From assembly GCA_963693085.1 (NCBI GenBank), contig OY856411.1, positions 70,662,001 through 70,726,000 on the forward strand: 64,000 bases of DNA. Reading direction: 5' to 3'. The position numbers were made by a program, and so were the translations under genes. The stretch is from Alisma plantago-aquatica. Its lineage: Eukaryota; Streptophyta; Magnoliopsida; Alismatales; Alismataceae. Shown here one piece after another: positions 34,401 to 49,400 of the stretch; position 1 is the stretch's first letter; each line of letters starts with the position of its first letter. The notes under the pieces are model-generated. The model did not search any database. It was not told the DNA's origin and was given only the letters and a program-made list of their open reading frames with translations.

Positions 34401-37400
34401 ATATAGGATAAGAGAGGAGAGACTTAAACAGAGATGGGCAATATGGGACTAAACTACGTAAGTAAAAAACATAAGTGAGGCACATGCTAGGCGCATGTCA
34501 CTCAGTGAAACATAAACATGTCTCTATACTCCCCCTCAAGTTGGAGCGTAGATGTGGAACACGCCCAACTTGTCCACTAGAGTCTGAAAACGAGCTTTTT
34601 GAAAAATTTTGGTGAAGATATTCGCTACTTGCTTCTCAGTGCTGAGATATGGAGTGCAAATGCGACCAGAAAGAACCGTCTCACGAACAAAGTGATAGTC
34701 GACCTCAATATGTTTTGTCCTTTCATGAAATGTGGGGTTGCTCGGAATAAAAATAGAGGCCTTGTCACAAAACATTGGTATAGGGCTGGAATATGATATG
34801 TCAAATTCCTGGAGGAGAATTTGTACCCACAGAAGTTCGCATGCAGTATCAGCCATGTCTCCATATTCTGCCTCTCCACTGGACCTGGCTACGACAGTCT
34901 GCTTTTTGCTTCGCCAGGTAACTAGATTGCCACCCACAAATGTACAATAACCCGATGTAGATTTACAATCAGAGCGACTTCCTGCATAGTCAGAATATGA
35001 GAAATCAGAGAGATTGCAGTGGTCGTGCTTCTTATATAACAAGCCTTTGCCTATAGAGCTTTTGAGATAACGCAGGATGTGACAACAACATCCTAATGAC
35101 ACCGTCGTAGTTTATCAAGATACCTACTGATGAATCCTACAACGACAGTGAGGTCAGCTCTTGTGACCGTAAGATAAATAAGTTTGCCAACAAGCCTTCA
35201 GAACTGGTGGTGATCAACATAAGAAGTTCATCGTCCCAATCCATATTTGGGTTAAGAGGGGTGTTGGCTGGTTTACAGCCAAGCATACCAGTTTCCTGCA
35301 AGAGATCAAGTACATATTTTCGTAGAGAGAGGCACAACCCTGCAGATGATCTGGATACCTCGATGCCTAAGAAATATCTCAATTTTCCTAGATCTTTGGT
35401 GACAAAATGTTTTTCTAAGTAAGTTTTAGTTGCCTGAATGCCCAAGGTATCACTTCCAGATAAGATAATATCGTCAACATAGACAATAAGAATAACTAGC
35501 CCAACCACTGTTTTGTGGATAAAAACCGAATGATCTGAGTGGGAACGACGAAAGCCCAAAGTTACTAAGATCTGACTAAGTTTGTCGAACTAAGCACGAG
35601 GGCTCAGTTTGAGACCGTAGATGGCCTTTTTTAGCTTACAGGCCTGTGAGGCAGACTCCCCCTGAGCAACAAACCTTGGTGGTTGCTCCATGTAGACTTC
35701 CTCTTATAGGTCTCCATAAAGAAACGCATTTTTGACATCTAACTGAAATAGGGGCCATTCTTTGTTTACAACAACAACAATCATAATGCGAACATAATTT
35801 AACCGTGCTATCGGGGAAAAGGTTTCAAAATAGTCCACACCGTATGTTTGTATATATCCTTTTGCCACAAGACGAGCTTTCAAGCGCTCAATTGTACCGT
35901 CAGGTTGATATTTCATTGTGCAGACCCATCAACATCCAATAGTAGGACATGAAGGAGGACGATCCACTAGTTCCCACGTCTTGCGATTCGATAGTGCCTG
36001 CATTTCATGGTCCATCGCCTGTTTCTATGCAGGGATAAGAAGAGCTTCTGCAACAACCTTTGAATAGTGACGACAGAAATCGTAGAAGTGAAGCATGCAA
36101 ATCTGTTATTCAGGCTAGCAGATGAGCAGAAACGACTAATAGGGTGTTTGGTACAAGAATGGACACCTTTGCACTGGCTGATAGGAAGGTGTAAGTCAGA
36201 AGTTACCTCAGTGGTTGTATGATCATCCGCAAACGGAGGAATTGGTTCTGGAGGGGCATGGAAGGAGTGCTTGTCTTGGTCCTTCATTTATATACTTGCA
36301 TAGGGCGGGCTTCAAGCAGTTCAGAAGATGGCAAAAATTCAATAACATTTGGTAGTGGCATCGACGCCAACATATCACTGGAGAGTGATGCCCCGTCATT
36401 AGAGAAATATGGCATATGCTCAAAAAAGACCACATTCGCACTGACAAACCATTGCTTCAGAATGGGATCATAACAACAATAACCTTTCCTGGTTCGAGAA
36501 TATCCCAAAAAGATACATTTAGTAGAACGAGGATCAAGTTTTGTTAGCCCCAAGCATAAAATTTTGGCAAAACATGTACAGCCAAAAATATGAGGGGGAA
36601 CAGAGAACAATGAAACATCAGGAAAGAGAATGGTGTAAGGTATGCGATTGTGCAACACAGAGGATGGCATGTGATTGATAAGATAGCATGCCGTAGAAAC
36701 AACTTTAGGCTAGAAACGATGAGGTATTTATAATGAAGAAGTAAAGTGCGAGCAACCTCTAACAAGTGGTATTTTTACATTCAGCAACGCCATTCTGTTG
36801 TGGAGTGTAGGGATAGGTAGTTTGATGGATGGTACCACGAACAAAACAGACAGATGTGACATATTTTTGCATAAATTTAAGGGCATTATCGGTACGGAAA
36901 ATTTTGATGAGTTTGTTGAACTGGGTATGTATTTTAGAGAAAAAACATTGATATTATCCAAAATTGTGTTGCGATCTTTCAGTAAAAACAGCCAAGTAGA
37001 ACGGGAATAATCATCAATAAAAGTAAAAAAATATTTAACTCCAAAATGACTAGGAATAGAATACGTGTGAGACCCCTAACCCTGCTTAAATGATTGAACA
37101 TGTTTAATTACCATAATTCAATGTTTAGAATCTTTATCTAACCTTTTGATATGCTTTGGAATCACAAGAAAAGCTTAAGTTTCAAATTTGGTCCAATTTG
37201 GACATTGTATGAGCAAGTTATAAAATTTTAAGTACATTCTGGACTTTTCTGCAATTTACCCAATTGAGAGGTTTTCTTTGTATATTTTCACAAGAATTAC
37301 GATCCTTATAGTTTTCCTTATCATTCTCTAATTTGTTGGGCTATAGGGCTCCTATTTGTTCTTGATTTGAAGGTGTTCCTCTTCAAGGACATTTTAGGGG

Positions 37401-40400
37401 TTTTCCCCTTTATGGATAAGGATAAGAGTAATGGTAAAGATAAGGGTAAGGGTCATGACAAGGATAAGGATAAAGATAAGGATAAGGTTATGGGTAAAGG
37501 AGAGGAAGTGCAGGTGGCAAATGAGAGAGGTGTTGTATGGACATAGAAGCTCTAGGCTATTGACACATGGAAAACTCATGGGCACCTCATGCTTGACCCC
37601 TTCCTTATCCATTAAGCTATATATACCCCTTCCTATCCCCAATTCGAAGTCATTGCTCACTCCCTCTTTCCTCTAGCTTAGAGCACAGACCTTTCTCTGT
37701 TTAGTTGCATAACAAAGTGGTCTAAGGTAGAAGACAACCTCTTTTTGGAGAAGAAAGTCTCCTAGAGCTCCATCTAGCCCTACATAGGGTTTCTAAGGTC
37801 ATCTTCTAGGGTTTTCGACCAAGGCAAGTTGTTTTCTTCCTTCTTCATTTTTCTTGCTCTCCCCCTTCCTTATACCTTCCTCCAGGTTGGAACTCTGCTG
37901 TTCCATGGTAAAAGTTGCTTTAGAGCTCAATATCCAACCCTTGTTGCTTCTTCTTCTAGGGTTTTGAGTCATTGTGAAGAAGAGTGCATGCTTGGCCGAG
38001 TTCAGAGCTTCCTGTTGGGTTTTCTACCTTCTTGGCTCGAGTTTCTTGCTGCTAGAAGTTTGTTCTTCTTAGTAGAGGTGAGTTTTATAACTTGCTCCAT
38101 GTTTATTGCTTACCATAAGCTTGCTAGCTCATGTTCTTGCTTTAAAATGATGATCCATGCACTAAAAAGCTATGCTCGACTTGGATTTCGATTTTTATGG
38201 TGTTTCTTGTTTTGTTTCCAATTCTAGATGAATATGTAATTATGTGTACGTTCATCCTAAAGAAATATATGACTTAGTTCAGGTTGGTATCACCACCTAT
38301 GGTGCTAAGCACCTATCAACCGATGGTCCATATTAGGCTTTCTAGGTTATTTTCTCCTCTAAACACATGACTCGATGGTGTGGTCTTCATGACAACCAAA
38401 GGAGCTGACCAAGGGTTAAGAACGATGATTTTAATTGATAGTCACACCTTAGGTTAGTGTTAGGCTCTCTTGGAATCTTAATGAGCAATGACTTGATTCT
38501 CTAATGATGTTATCAATCAATGATGACATTAGCTTGATATCCGATGGTGTTAAACGAATATAGTGTTGATCTAACAATCGATGTTGACTTAATGATCACA
38601 TCTAATGATGGATCAGGTCATTACCACATGTGGTGAGTTAAGGATGTAATTGTAGATTCTACTAAACCTTAAACCAATGGTTCATTGGTTCAATTGATCT
38701 AATGGTTAGACCTATACTTCAATTGATAACTTTGAATAATGAACCCGATCCAATGAATGATAGTGGATGCTTCAACATCCATTGGATTAGAATGAGCCCC
38801 ATGATATTATAGGTGGGTCCTAGTGATGAGAATTCGATGGTACAATATCATTAATTTGTTGTTATACCCTTGCTCTCCTATAGTTATATTTGATAAATGA
38901 CCATAATAAGTGGGTGTGTAACTTCAATGTGATATAGTTTGCTATACCTAACCTTAATGTAATTAAATGATGATGATTGGTTATAATCAACCCTCTTGCA
39001 TGATTAATCTGACAATGTATTATACTCTTGTTGTGTTGAAACCACAATGTAGTGCTATTTGAATATCATAGTGCCTTGCCATAATAATACCTATGGACAC
39101 ATTTGCTGATGATCTTTTTAGCCTTGTTTAAGGCATGGAATGATGTAGATAACCTTGCTATGAATAATGTGATGGTCTTAATGGCCTTTGGGCAGGTTTG
39201 AAGCCCTGATTGAGGTGGAATCCTCTTCATGTTCCAATAAGGGTTAAAACCCTGGAACTTATGGTAAGATATTGGTATCTTGTAATAGTATGGCGACAAG
39301 TGTGGTCCATTATCTTGAAATGGAGGACAGTATGTGGTAAAGTGATAAACATTTATACCTCAAATGTATTATATCTTCTGAAGTTGCAATAAACATACTC
39401 TTGCTAGGAATAAACTAGGGTTTGTATGTCCATTTGCATGATGAAGCCTTAATTCACTCAATTGGCAATAACTAATCAAGTGAAATTCTAATCATGTAGT
39501 GCCCTGTGCCATATATCCATCTGAATGTGAGAACTTGCCAGATGGTGAAACGAGTATTCCTAAGGGAAACTCAGAGCGCATACTGTTGAGTATGCGGGGT
39601 GCTTGTCATCCTGACACCAAGTGTTTCGGGAGGATGGCTGCGGTCATACTTAGCCTGCTTTTTGAGAACGACTACAACCGGGTCTCGGTAATTATAACAT
39701 AATGTGATTAGAGGACAACTGCGGTTGTACATCAGTGATTGGGTTTGAATACCTTGAATGCTAGCGCCATGACTTGTACCAAGGTGGGCTAGTTACATGA
39801 CTATATGTCGTTGTTTTGCAGTTTGACTATATGTCACTGCGGTGTAGACTCGTACTGACCGAGTATGGAGAAGATCTTGGAGTCCGGTTCTTCCTAGATC
39901 TTATATGGAACTGATTGCGACCAAGCGGGGGTCAGTTGGTCTTTGAGCGGTACGACTCAAACTCCCCAGGGCGTAATAAAAGATTAAGACAACCATGTAG
40001 CATATATGTTTTGGGTTATACACAACATCTCACATTGGATGATAACCCTTGTTCGATCTTCTTATAAAGAGATGATATATAATACAATGAGAGACGACAG
40101 ATATGCTTGTGTTGAAGATGTGCTCACGTTGTAAACTTGTTTATTTTGTCACTGATATTTAATATTATGCTTCTAGCAATGTCTAATACTGCTAGCCATG
40201 CCTATGTAATTAGAAATGCTTAAATTGCTAATTATGCCTATGCAGTTAGTTGTGCTATGATGTTAGCTCTACTTATTATGTAGATTGGTTCACTCTATTA
40301 AATATGCCAATATTGATAGCCATGTCATACTACTAGACTTATTAGAGATGCTTATGCTTCTAGATTGCTTGTGTTGTTAGTAAGGCATATGATGATAGTC

Positions 40401-43400
40401 AGATCAATGATAGTGATTGTTATTACATGCAATCTTATGAAACATGAGTAGATATATGATAAAAGAAATGGATTTATCTATTACCTATATATACATTGAT
40501 AATCATACTTGTTGCTAAACTTATTTACTTAATCTGTTTAGCATGCTTGAACTGTTCAATCTGCTCAATTGACTATTAAATACTCCAACTGCTTAGTTAT
40601 TTACTGTTTAATATGATGTAATCAATATATGTTGGAGAGAGTTATATCACTCACTGGGATTGGGTCTCACCTCGTGGGTCACCACATTTTTTAGGTGATC
40701 GACAACAACAACAATAATATCATGATAGCGAGGAGAATCTGAGGTAATAAATCCTAGAGATGGTTGTTTAGCGGTCTGGTGTGTCCTAGAGTCGTCCCTG
40801 CACTCTCAGGTCTGGATGAAAAGTTTGTATACAATGTTTCGATTGATACGATCTTTCTACATCATGTTGATGCTTGTATATGTTCAAAATGTGGATAGTG
40901 TACCTTTGCAAAGTTTATGTTCTAGCTGAGGATACAAGGCAGTTGTAGAGAATATCGAGCATTATCTGAATTAAAGAAAGTTATTGGGCTTTTATATAAA
41001 TGATTCTGAGCAAATTGGGAATTGATGAAATCGGTTTTAATTAACCCTATTTTTTGGGTTTGTGTTTAATTGAGTAATCATATTTTGTGTTTTGAGTAAT
41101 CTCGTTTAGTGTAACGGGTTCTCACAATACGGGCCCCAGATATCCACATGAACAATATCAAAAAGTACTCTAGAACCAATTTCTTTCTTAGCGGGAAACA
41201 CAGACCGCATTTGTTTACCTAACACAAGATTCAAAAGAAAAAGTTTTTTCAGATAATGTTGGAAATAAATGTTTCAGCTTTGCTGCAGATGGATGACCAA
41301 GCTGGTAGTGCCACTGTAGTCCTGTGACTGATGTAGACAGAAGAGCAGACGCTGCTGGTGGTCCATCCAGATAGTAGAATCCATCTGGTCCTTCATGGCC
41401 CGAACCAATCCTCATCGTCGTGCGGAGATCCTTCAAAACACAACCAGACAGATCAAATTTAATGGAGTACTGAAGTTGTTTAATAGTCTTACTGACAGAA
41501 AGTAAATTAACAGGAAATTGTTGGATGTATAAAACATATTGCAGATGTAACTTCCGAGATAGGGGAATAGTGTCGATGCCATAAACAGAAGTCTTAGAGC
41601 CATTAGCGACGGTAACAGGTGGAATATTTGTGGTTTCAGTAAGGGCAAAAAATAAGTTGATGTCGCCAGCCATATAGACAGACGCACCAGAGTCAATGCA
41701 CCATTTATTGTTACCAGCAGAAGGAGAGGCAAGCAGGGCTGAGGAACCAGCAACAGACGTAGAGGGAAGTTGAGTCATGCGTTCTTGAATTTTTTTCTCA
41801 AACTCCGAGCGAAGCCACTCAGTAGAAGGTGTAGCAGCTGGCTGTTCAAATGCAGTATCAAAGGAAGTTTCTGCAGATGCTTGGTTTGCCCAAGTACATT
41901 TACCGTGCTTGATCCAACATCGGTCTTTATTGTAATTATCACGACCACACCAATTACAGAAGCGAGGGCCAACAGATTGTCCTCGACCAGGAGCAGTAGA
42001 AGATGTGCGTCCACCATTAGGAGGCAGACGTCCTCCACGACCACAACCTCGATCGCGACCACGTCTAGATTCAGTAGTGCGAACGGTTAGAGTAGGATGT
42101 TTGATGGCAGAGGTGGAGGTCATCGAAAGAAGTCTTTGAACTCGTTTAAGGACATCGCGGAGAGTAGGCAGGGGGTCAATAGATAGAATTTGATCGACCA
42201 CTCCAGAGAAGGAAGCAGGAAGGGCAGCCAGAAATTGGACCAATTGTAGTTCATTGCGTTGCTTCTGGATTTCTTTGATGTCGGCCGTCAAGGGGTGATA
42301 AATTTTGTACTCATTCCAGAGGGTAGAGCACTGGTTGTAGAAGTCCTCCACAAGAGTGTCAAAGGAAAATTCCTTCTTGGCCAAGGTTTTGAAAATTTCA
42401 AAAACACGCTTGGGATTCTGTTGATGAGAATAGACATGAGACAGCTGGTCCCACATGGCCTTAGTGAAGACACAACAAGGATCGGCTGATCTGCGGCTCG
42501 GTGCTATTAAGAAGCCAGGAAATAACACCGGAATCGTCTTTGGACCATTGTGCATAGGCTTGCTTGCTTTTTTCATCTACAGTACCAACAGGGGTACAGG
42601 AGGATCAGTAGTGAGATGTGAATAACGACCTTGTGCTTTAACGTATAGAACAAAGGACGCCGACCAAAGATGATAGTTGGAGTCGTCGAGTTTTACTGTG
42701 GTAATACAGGGAACGAGGCGGCTCGACAAAGGCCATGGTGAACAGAGACGAAGCAGCAAGAGAATAAGAGATGGGCGGCGAAGCAGCAGCAGTAGTACTC
42801 AGTATATATCAGATCCAAAGGAACCCACTATGGGGCAGTAGAGCAACACCGTCGATCTGAAGCATCAGATCAGAAGAGACCCGCTACGGGCAGAGTGACA
42901 TATAAAGGAGCCTACGTCGTCATGAGAAAAATCAAGATTCCATCATGAGGCGTAGGCAGAAGAACCCAAAGAGCTTGAGGGACTCTCAACGTGCAATAGC
43001 TATGGCTGTCTGAAAATGTCAAATAACGTAGCGAAGTGGAGTTAGGGAGAAAAGGGATTAGATGAGCAGAAGAATGGTGGTTGTGGTTGGTGGAAGAGGA
43101 AGGGGGAATGAAGTAGGCAGAGGGGATGGCTGTGAGGACAACAGGAGAGGGCGGCGTCGGGTAGTGGAGGGTGGCGGGTTGGGGAGGTGGGAGGCCTGGC
43201 AGCGGGTGAGGGGAGGGGCAGGAGCTGCAGCGGCGGCGGAGGGAGGGCTTAGGTCATGGGGGTAGGGTGGGAATTTGTACGGGAAAAAAAGACTTGCTCT
43301 TGATACCATATAGAGAGTGAAATTGTATTGGATGATTAAAAAGGTGTACAATGCATTCTCTTCTATAGTGTCAAATAATAAAAGAAGGAAAATCGTTGTA

Positions 43401-46400
43401 TTAGATAGGAGAAACCCTGCTCCTATAAATAGGAGAACAGGGAAGCATACAGACTTAACTAAATCCTAATGGGCCAAGACACAGTGAGGCCCATATTACA
43501 AGGACAATATAAATAACTAATAAACAGACTCTCTAACACTCCCCCTCAAGCTGAAGTTGGGAGAATCCCAAATCAGCTTGCAGATAGAGTCAAACTAGAA
43601 AACAAATAGACAGAAATAAAATGATAAACCAAGCCCATACAAAATTTTTCTCCCCCTCAATATTACATTAAAGCACTCAAACACTCAGAAACTCATACAC
43701 TCCCCCTCAAGTAGATACTCCAAGCAAGCAGGCAAGCAGGTCACAAAAGCTTCTCGATCATCTGGAGCAGAAACAAGCAACAACACAATCATCTGGAGCA
43801 AAAGATATAATAGCTGATAGGCACCAAGGTCTTCATCAACGTCGTCGTCGTAGTAGCCAGAGAGTGCTGGGTCACAGGCATCAAAGTCCAGAGAGTGTTG
43901 GATCATAGGCAGTAGAGAGTCGATGTGCATACAAGGCACAGACAAGCAAAGAGTCGACGTGTCAAAAACACGGACATGCCAGAGAGTGTTGGCGCACAAC
44001 AGTAGAGAGTCAACGACGTAGGCAGATAGAAGACCAGTAGGCACAGTAGCAAGCAAATAAATAACTCCAGTAGACGAAGCTTCATGTAAAGTCAGCAACA
44101 AATGTCTTCATCATCTTCCCTCTTCATAAGTATCCATCACAGTAGCAGACGTCATAAATCCAGATAGAGTCCAAGTATTCAACTTCACAGCAACAGTCGA
44201 GGTAGATGATGAATAAACAATAATAGCAGCAAAATGATCCATATATCAACAATAAAGGTAGCATGAAGATCCATATAGACATCAGTATATATATCTTCCT
44301 CATCTCTCCTCCATCTTATCTCTTCCTCTACTCTTCATCCTCTATTCTCCCCCTCACGCCAAGCACGGAAAGAGTAAAGGAGTGGTTGGCGTGGACAGTA
44401 AAAAACAATGGTAGAGGCAAAAAATTTCTATAGGCAAATAGGTGGAGGCAACCGACAACACGCATGGATCTTAGAAAAACCCACGTAGGGGCAGCAGATG
44501 AAGAAAAAAACATATGCCAACATGGAGGATCGGTCACTCCACCATGAGGCACAGGCAGACAGAGAAGGAGAAGCCTTTTACGTCGTCAACGTGCCAGAAC
44601 TGGAAAAACGCCGGGGCTGTCCAGAGATTGTATAAGATGTACTGTAGCAGATGTACTGTAGCGCCGTACTGTAGCAGTGGCAAAAAACAGAGGGGGGTTG
44701 CCGCTAGGCAATAGGCAGCAGATCCGGCGGCCGGTAGTAAGAGCGTAAAGGAACAAGGAAGAAGGCAGGGAACTAGGAAGGAATTCCCTGCGGGCAGCCA
44801 AGCACTGCCAAGGGCGGCGGTCGCCCGCAAGAGGGGGTGCTCCTTTGGTTCTTTCTCTCTCTCACATAGGGTTTTGGTCCCTAGGACGACTGCTCTGATA
44901 CCATGTCAAATAATAAAAGAAGGCAAATCGTTGTATTAGATAGGAGAAACCCTGCTCCTATAAATAGGAGAACAGGGAAGCATACAGACTTAACTAAACC
45001 CTAATGGGCCAAGACACAGTGAGGCCCATATTACAAGGACAATATAAATAACTAATAAACAGACTCTCTAACATATAGGATAAGAGAGGAGAGACTAAAA
45101 CAGAGATGGGTAATATGGGACTAAACTACGTAAGTAAAAAACATAAGTGAGGCACATGCTAGGCACGTCTCTATAACCCACATTGGGACAAAGCTTGTTG
45201 TACTTATTCTAGCCTCTTCTTCCTTTTGGTGCGTGTTGTGGGGATCCTGTTGCATATCATAAAATGGATGGTTACTTTCAGATTCTCATAAATATCAAGC
45301 CAACAAATACTACACATGCAAGGTTGATGATTCATCCAAATTTTATCTTCAACAAGCTATTTTATTCATGTCTTCTCGAAGTTGCATCAATTCAGCTCCA
45401 TAGTCACAAATTCGATATTTGGGATACGTTTGGTTGAGCTGAATAATTCAGAATTCAGAAATTATGCGGGAATTTGGGTAAAAAAGGGTTAACGTGCGGT
45501 AAAGATACGGTCAACGATTTGGAAAAAGGTCTGGAGAAGTTGGACGATATATGCATACATATATATGTTTTGCACATATATATGCACATATATATTGCAG
45601 ATATATGCCTATAACTATTCTAACATATACATATACATACACATATAATCACATACATGCACACACATGTGTTTACATACACACATGCACTCGAACTAAG
45701 TTAAGAGTCTTAATTAGTATAGTATGGGAGAAGAAAGTATAAAACGGGAAAAAGCATAAATGTGAATATATCGTGAATAATACGGGAATAAAAAGTAATA
45801 TTAAAAAATTGGGAGTTATTTGGTCATTTCATACGTCTAGGGAAAAACTGTGTTTAAAACGCGATTTTTTCAAAAATTCAGAGAAAATTGTGACTATGCT
45901 CGCCTCTAATTCTCTACTAGAGCTCTATGATGTCTACAAGAATATGTTGTGTCTTCCTACTTGGATTCCATAATCAATGACTCCGCCTATTGAGTCATCT
46001 GCACTTACTATTTTTTTCTCGTCCTGACCATGGTAGAGGTCAGGCCGTACTTCTGGGGGGGGATTGACCATTGTAGGGGTCAACCTGGTGTCCTTTAAGG
46101 TTGACAAGTTTGTGGCCGCCACAACCATATGGATGACTGGGACACTAGTTGGGTCAATCAAGTGTCTTTTGAGGTTGACAATTCTGTGGTTACAACTACC
46201 ATACTGAAGACACATGTTGGAAATAGCAAGGGACACCAATTTGGGCCAAAGATGTGTCCTTTGAGGTTGACAATTCTATTGGGATAGTTCCATGCTATGT
46301 TTAAAATTTCATCAAAACAGACGAAATTTTGTCGAAAATTTCAGTGCTAATAATGGCATTCAGTTACCAAAAGGCACTGATCATCGAATTTGTTTAACTA

Positions 46401-49400
46401 TCTAATGTACTATGTAGTATGTACTACCTAGAGCATGATTTTTTTGCGTAGTTTTGTATCTTTAATTCTATATCATGTGCTTGCAAACTATAATGACTCA
46501 ATTCATCCATTTCTTCATTGAAAACTGACATCCAAATTCCCCATAACACATGAGGAGACCGCCCATATACAATATGAAATATTATTGCATATTTGAGTAG
46601 ATCTATACTAGTAGATCGTTTTGGAACACGTATGTCGGAATTTTTGTCGAAATTTGTTAAAAATTATGTTTCTGAGGGCACCAAAACGGTGTTAAAATTG
46701 GATAATTTCTTCCTTGGCTCCATTTGCTTCTAATGATGCTGCTTATCTGTTTCAAGATGAGATTCAGTGTTTGCTTGAGTGGTTTGAGAGGACTTCATCT
46801 GCAGCTACTGCCGACAATTCTAAGTGTATTTTTGTCCATAGGGTAGTTCAAGGTTCAGGCTTCTTGACAGTGCCTGCTTGTTATGGTAGTAATTGCTGGG
46901 GCCTGGGTGATTGATTCTGGAACCACATCCCATATCTTTGGTGATCGCTCTTACTTTTATAACATGACTCAGACCTTGAAAATTTCTCTTGTGATGGTTG
47001 CCGATGATCCTCATCTTAAGGCCAAGACAATTAGGCCCATATAATTAAATAATAACTCTAACAAAACCTATTGTACATAACTTACCTTCCAATTTGAGTG
47101 GAATTTTATGATTATTAGTAATATGCCCGCACTTCACTTTATCACCCCAATAAAAGACGTCATCTGACACTTCACGGACCATATAAATATTGGACAATGA
47201 AACTTTTTCATATTTTCAGACATCACTCCATCCAATTTGGCTCTGCCTAAGTATGTACTTTTAAGTTGGCTAAAACTACAACACATATAGACTATACTAA
47301 CGTTAGACGTAATTTTGTTATTTAACAATATCTCTAGGTTGGTTGTGCCAACACCATATCATTTACAATATACACTGAGGTGTATCATCAATATCATAAT
47401 TTATCAATTAGGAAGCATGGATAAGATTCTAGATGCAAATACCGACACAACAATCTCTAAAAGTATAAGATACAAGACTGCAGGGAAAAAATGTCAGTAG
47501 TGGATTACAAATGAATATGCAATCTACATGTTATTATCCTTTTTGAGATATAGTTATAAATAATGGTCTATTTTTGATTTATAACTTACTACTGTCTGAC
47601 TCACTAATCTTATTACTTTGTCATGTCATATTTCTTGCTAATATCGAATCTTCACTATTACTGATCAAAGACTGAATGAACATAAATGGCTTACAATATA
47701 ATAGAAAGTTATAACATGCCAATGTTTGTCATGGTTCATTGTCCTTTTGATTTTAATCCTAGCTATGAAACAGGTGAAGTGATTTTTTTTGACTCTAGTG
47801 TGAAAGTGAAAAATCATTCAAAAGATTTGAAAGAAAGACTATTGTCCATTTCATATTTTGTCATTCTTCAGCAAAACTATGACATACATAGACACAAACA
47901 CGGCTAGGTGTCTCCAGTATGATTCAATGTGTGTTCTAGAAGTGCCGGTGTCTAATATGTGTTCGACATAAATACACGTGCTCTGGGAAAGTCTCCTTGC
48001 TTCCTAGTTCATCAGCTCATGCACAACTAAAATGAATCTATAACGACTCAAAGTTGATCCTTGATTTACCCCAATTTTGTTACAAAATCTTAGTTTCCTT
48101 GTCATAGTCTTTTACATTTGCAATTAATACGTCACACAGTCTTTCTTAAAGTCGACACACTGGACTGAAATCCCCTCTTTCTCTAAAACGTAACAAAGAA
48201 TTTCCATTTGTACTCAATTATAAGATGTCTTGAATCAATGAAAACCGTGTAAAGAACTTTTTCTATTTTCACTGCACTTCTTTATAAGTTATAACCCTTG
48301 TTCTTAGAAATATAACCTCCAAACTCTTAACTTTAGCGATGAAGCCAAACGACTCGTCTAATATGTGTATTAGATCATAGTTTCAACTCAATGATTATCT
48401 CCTGAATCTCCATAACGTTTCTCATGAGTCACAAGCTCGATCTTCATAGACAAGTTACCAAGGAAGAAAATGTCTGATTTCGACGCCGTTTCGATAGCCA
48501 CAGAAACATAAATTTAGACAAGTTTCGACGGAAATTTTGACAGATGCATTCCTGGCGTTTCAACGACCAAATCATCAGATTATTTAGCGAAATTTTACCA
48601 GAGCAATCTACCAGTGTAGATCTACTCAAATATGCAATAATATTTCATATTGGATATGTGAGGGGGTGGGGCTCCTCATGTGTGAGTGAAGGAAGCTGAA
48701 CAATTTCGATGGGCATTTCGATGGAGATTTTGAGGTCAATTGAATGGCAAAATGAATGAATTAAGTCATCATAGTTTGCAAGCACAATATATAGACTTAA
48801 AGACACAAATTTATGGAAACATAGGCTACATAGCATGATCTAGGATGGTAGGACCTCTAAGTAGGATGACAGGATGTAGTACAAAAACAATGTTGCAGTG
48901 GTATGTGAGTATTGAGGAAGCATGAGACAACTATGGTTTATGCATCTAGTTGAACCATGATGGTTGTCATCCTCCTTGTTGATTATACCTATCAACATAT
49001 TGGCTCCTATTTATTTTGTTTTATACAAGCATAGATGTGTCTCACTGTTAATCTCCATATGCTTTCAAGTGATAAAATGCATACTAATGGATTAACTTAA
49101 GCTTTGTTCTTGGTCATGTGTTTTTGTAGCGAGAGCCTATAGGAGGCAACCATCTAGTTAGATGTGTGATTGATAATGGCATACATACAAAATATCCCGA
49201 TAGTCATGCTAATTTTGCGCACTATAACATAAATCATGTGACCTCAAAAATGAAAGTTAGCGGGTCATCATAGTCATAGATATCACTCCCACACAAATTT
49301 TTAAATATTTCCTTTGTAGATATTTATAGAAGTGAGAGAAATAGGAGAGAGAGGTAGAATTATGCTAGGAAGAGAAGAAACATAACTTAGATTGCCCCTA

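Larger units (their letters stand above)
34342..45175 (-). mobile_element. Ty1/copia retrotransposon A, split by two later insertions
   Basis: LTR 1 is 34342-34528 and LTR 2 is 43309-45175 (split by the TRIM-like element). Both begin TATAGAGAGTG and end GTCTCTATA (an unusual T...A border) and are flanked by the 5-bp duplication ACCCA (34337-34341 and 45176-45180). The polypurine tract complement CTCCCCCTC lies at 34529. The primer-binding site TGGTATCAAGAGC lies on the minus strand next to LTR 2. The gene order gag, protease, integrase, RT, RNase H on the minus strand defines copia. LTR 2 lacks about 25 bp near its end compared with LTR 1. The element is antisense to the ESV1-like gene. Confidence 0.95.

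Noticed and set aside
37394..37676. Lys- and Ile-rich ORFs in the solo LTR
   Set aside because: Products of the GATAAG simple repeat.
43062..43351. GC-rich ORFs near the copia A leader
   Set aside because: They lie between the primer-binding site and gag, are low complexity and open on both strands, and are leader sequence.
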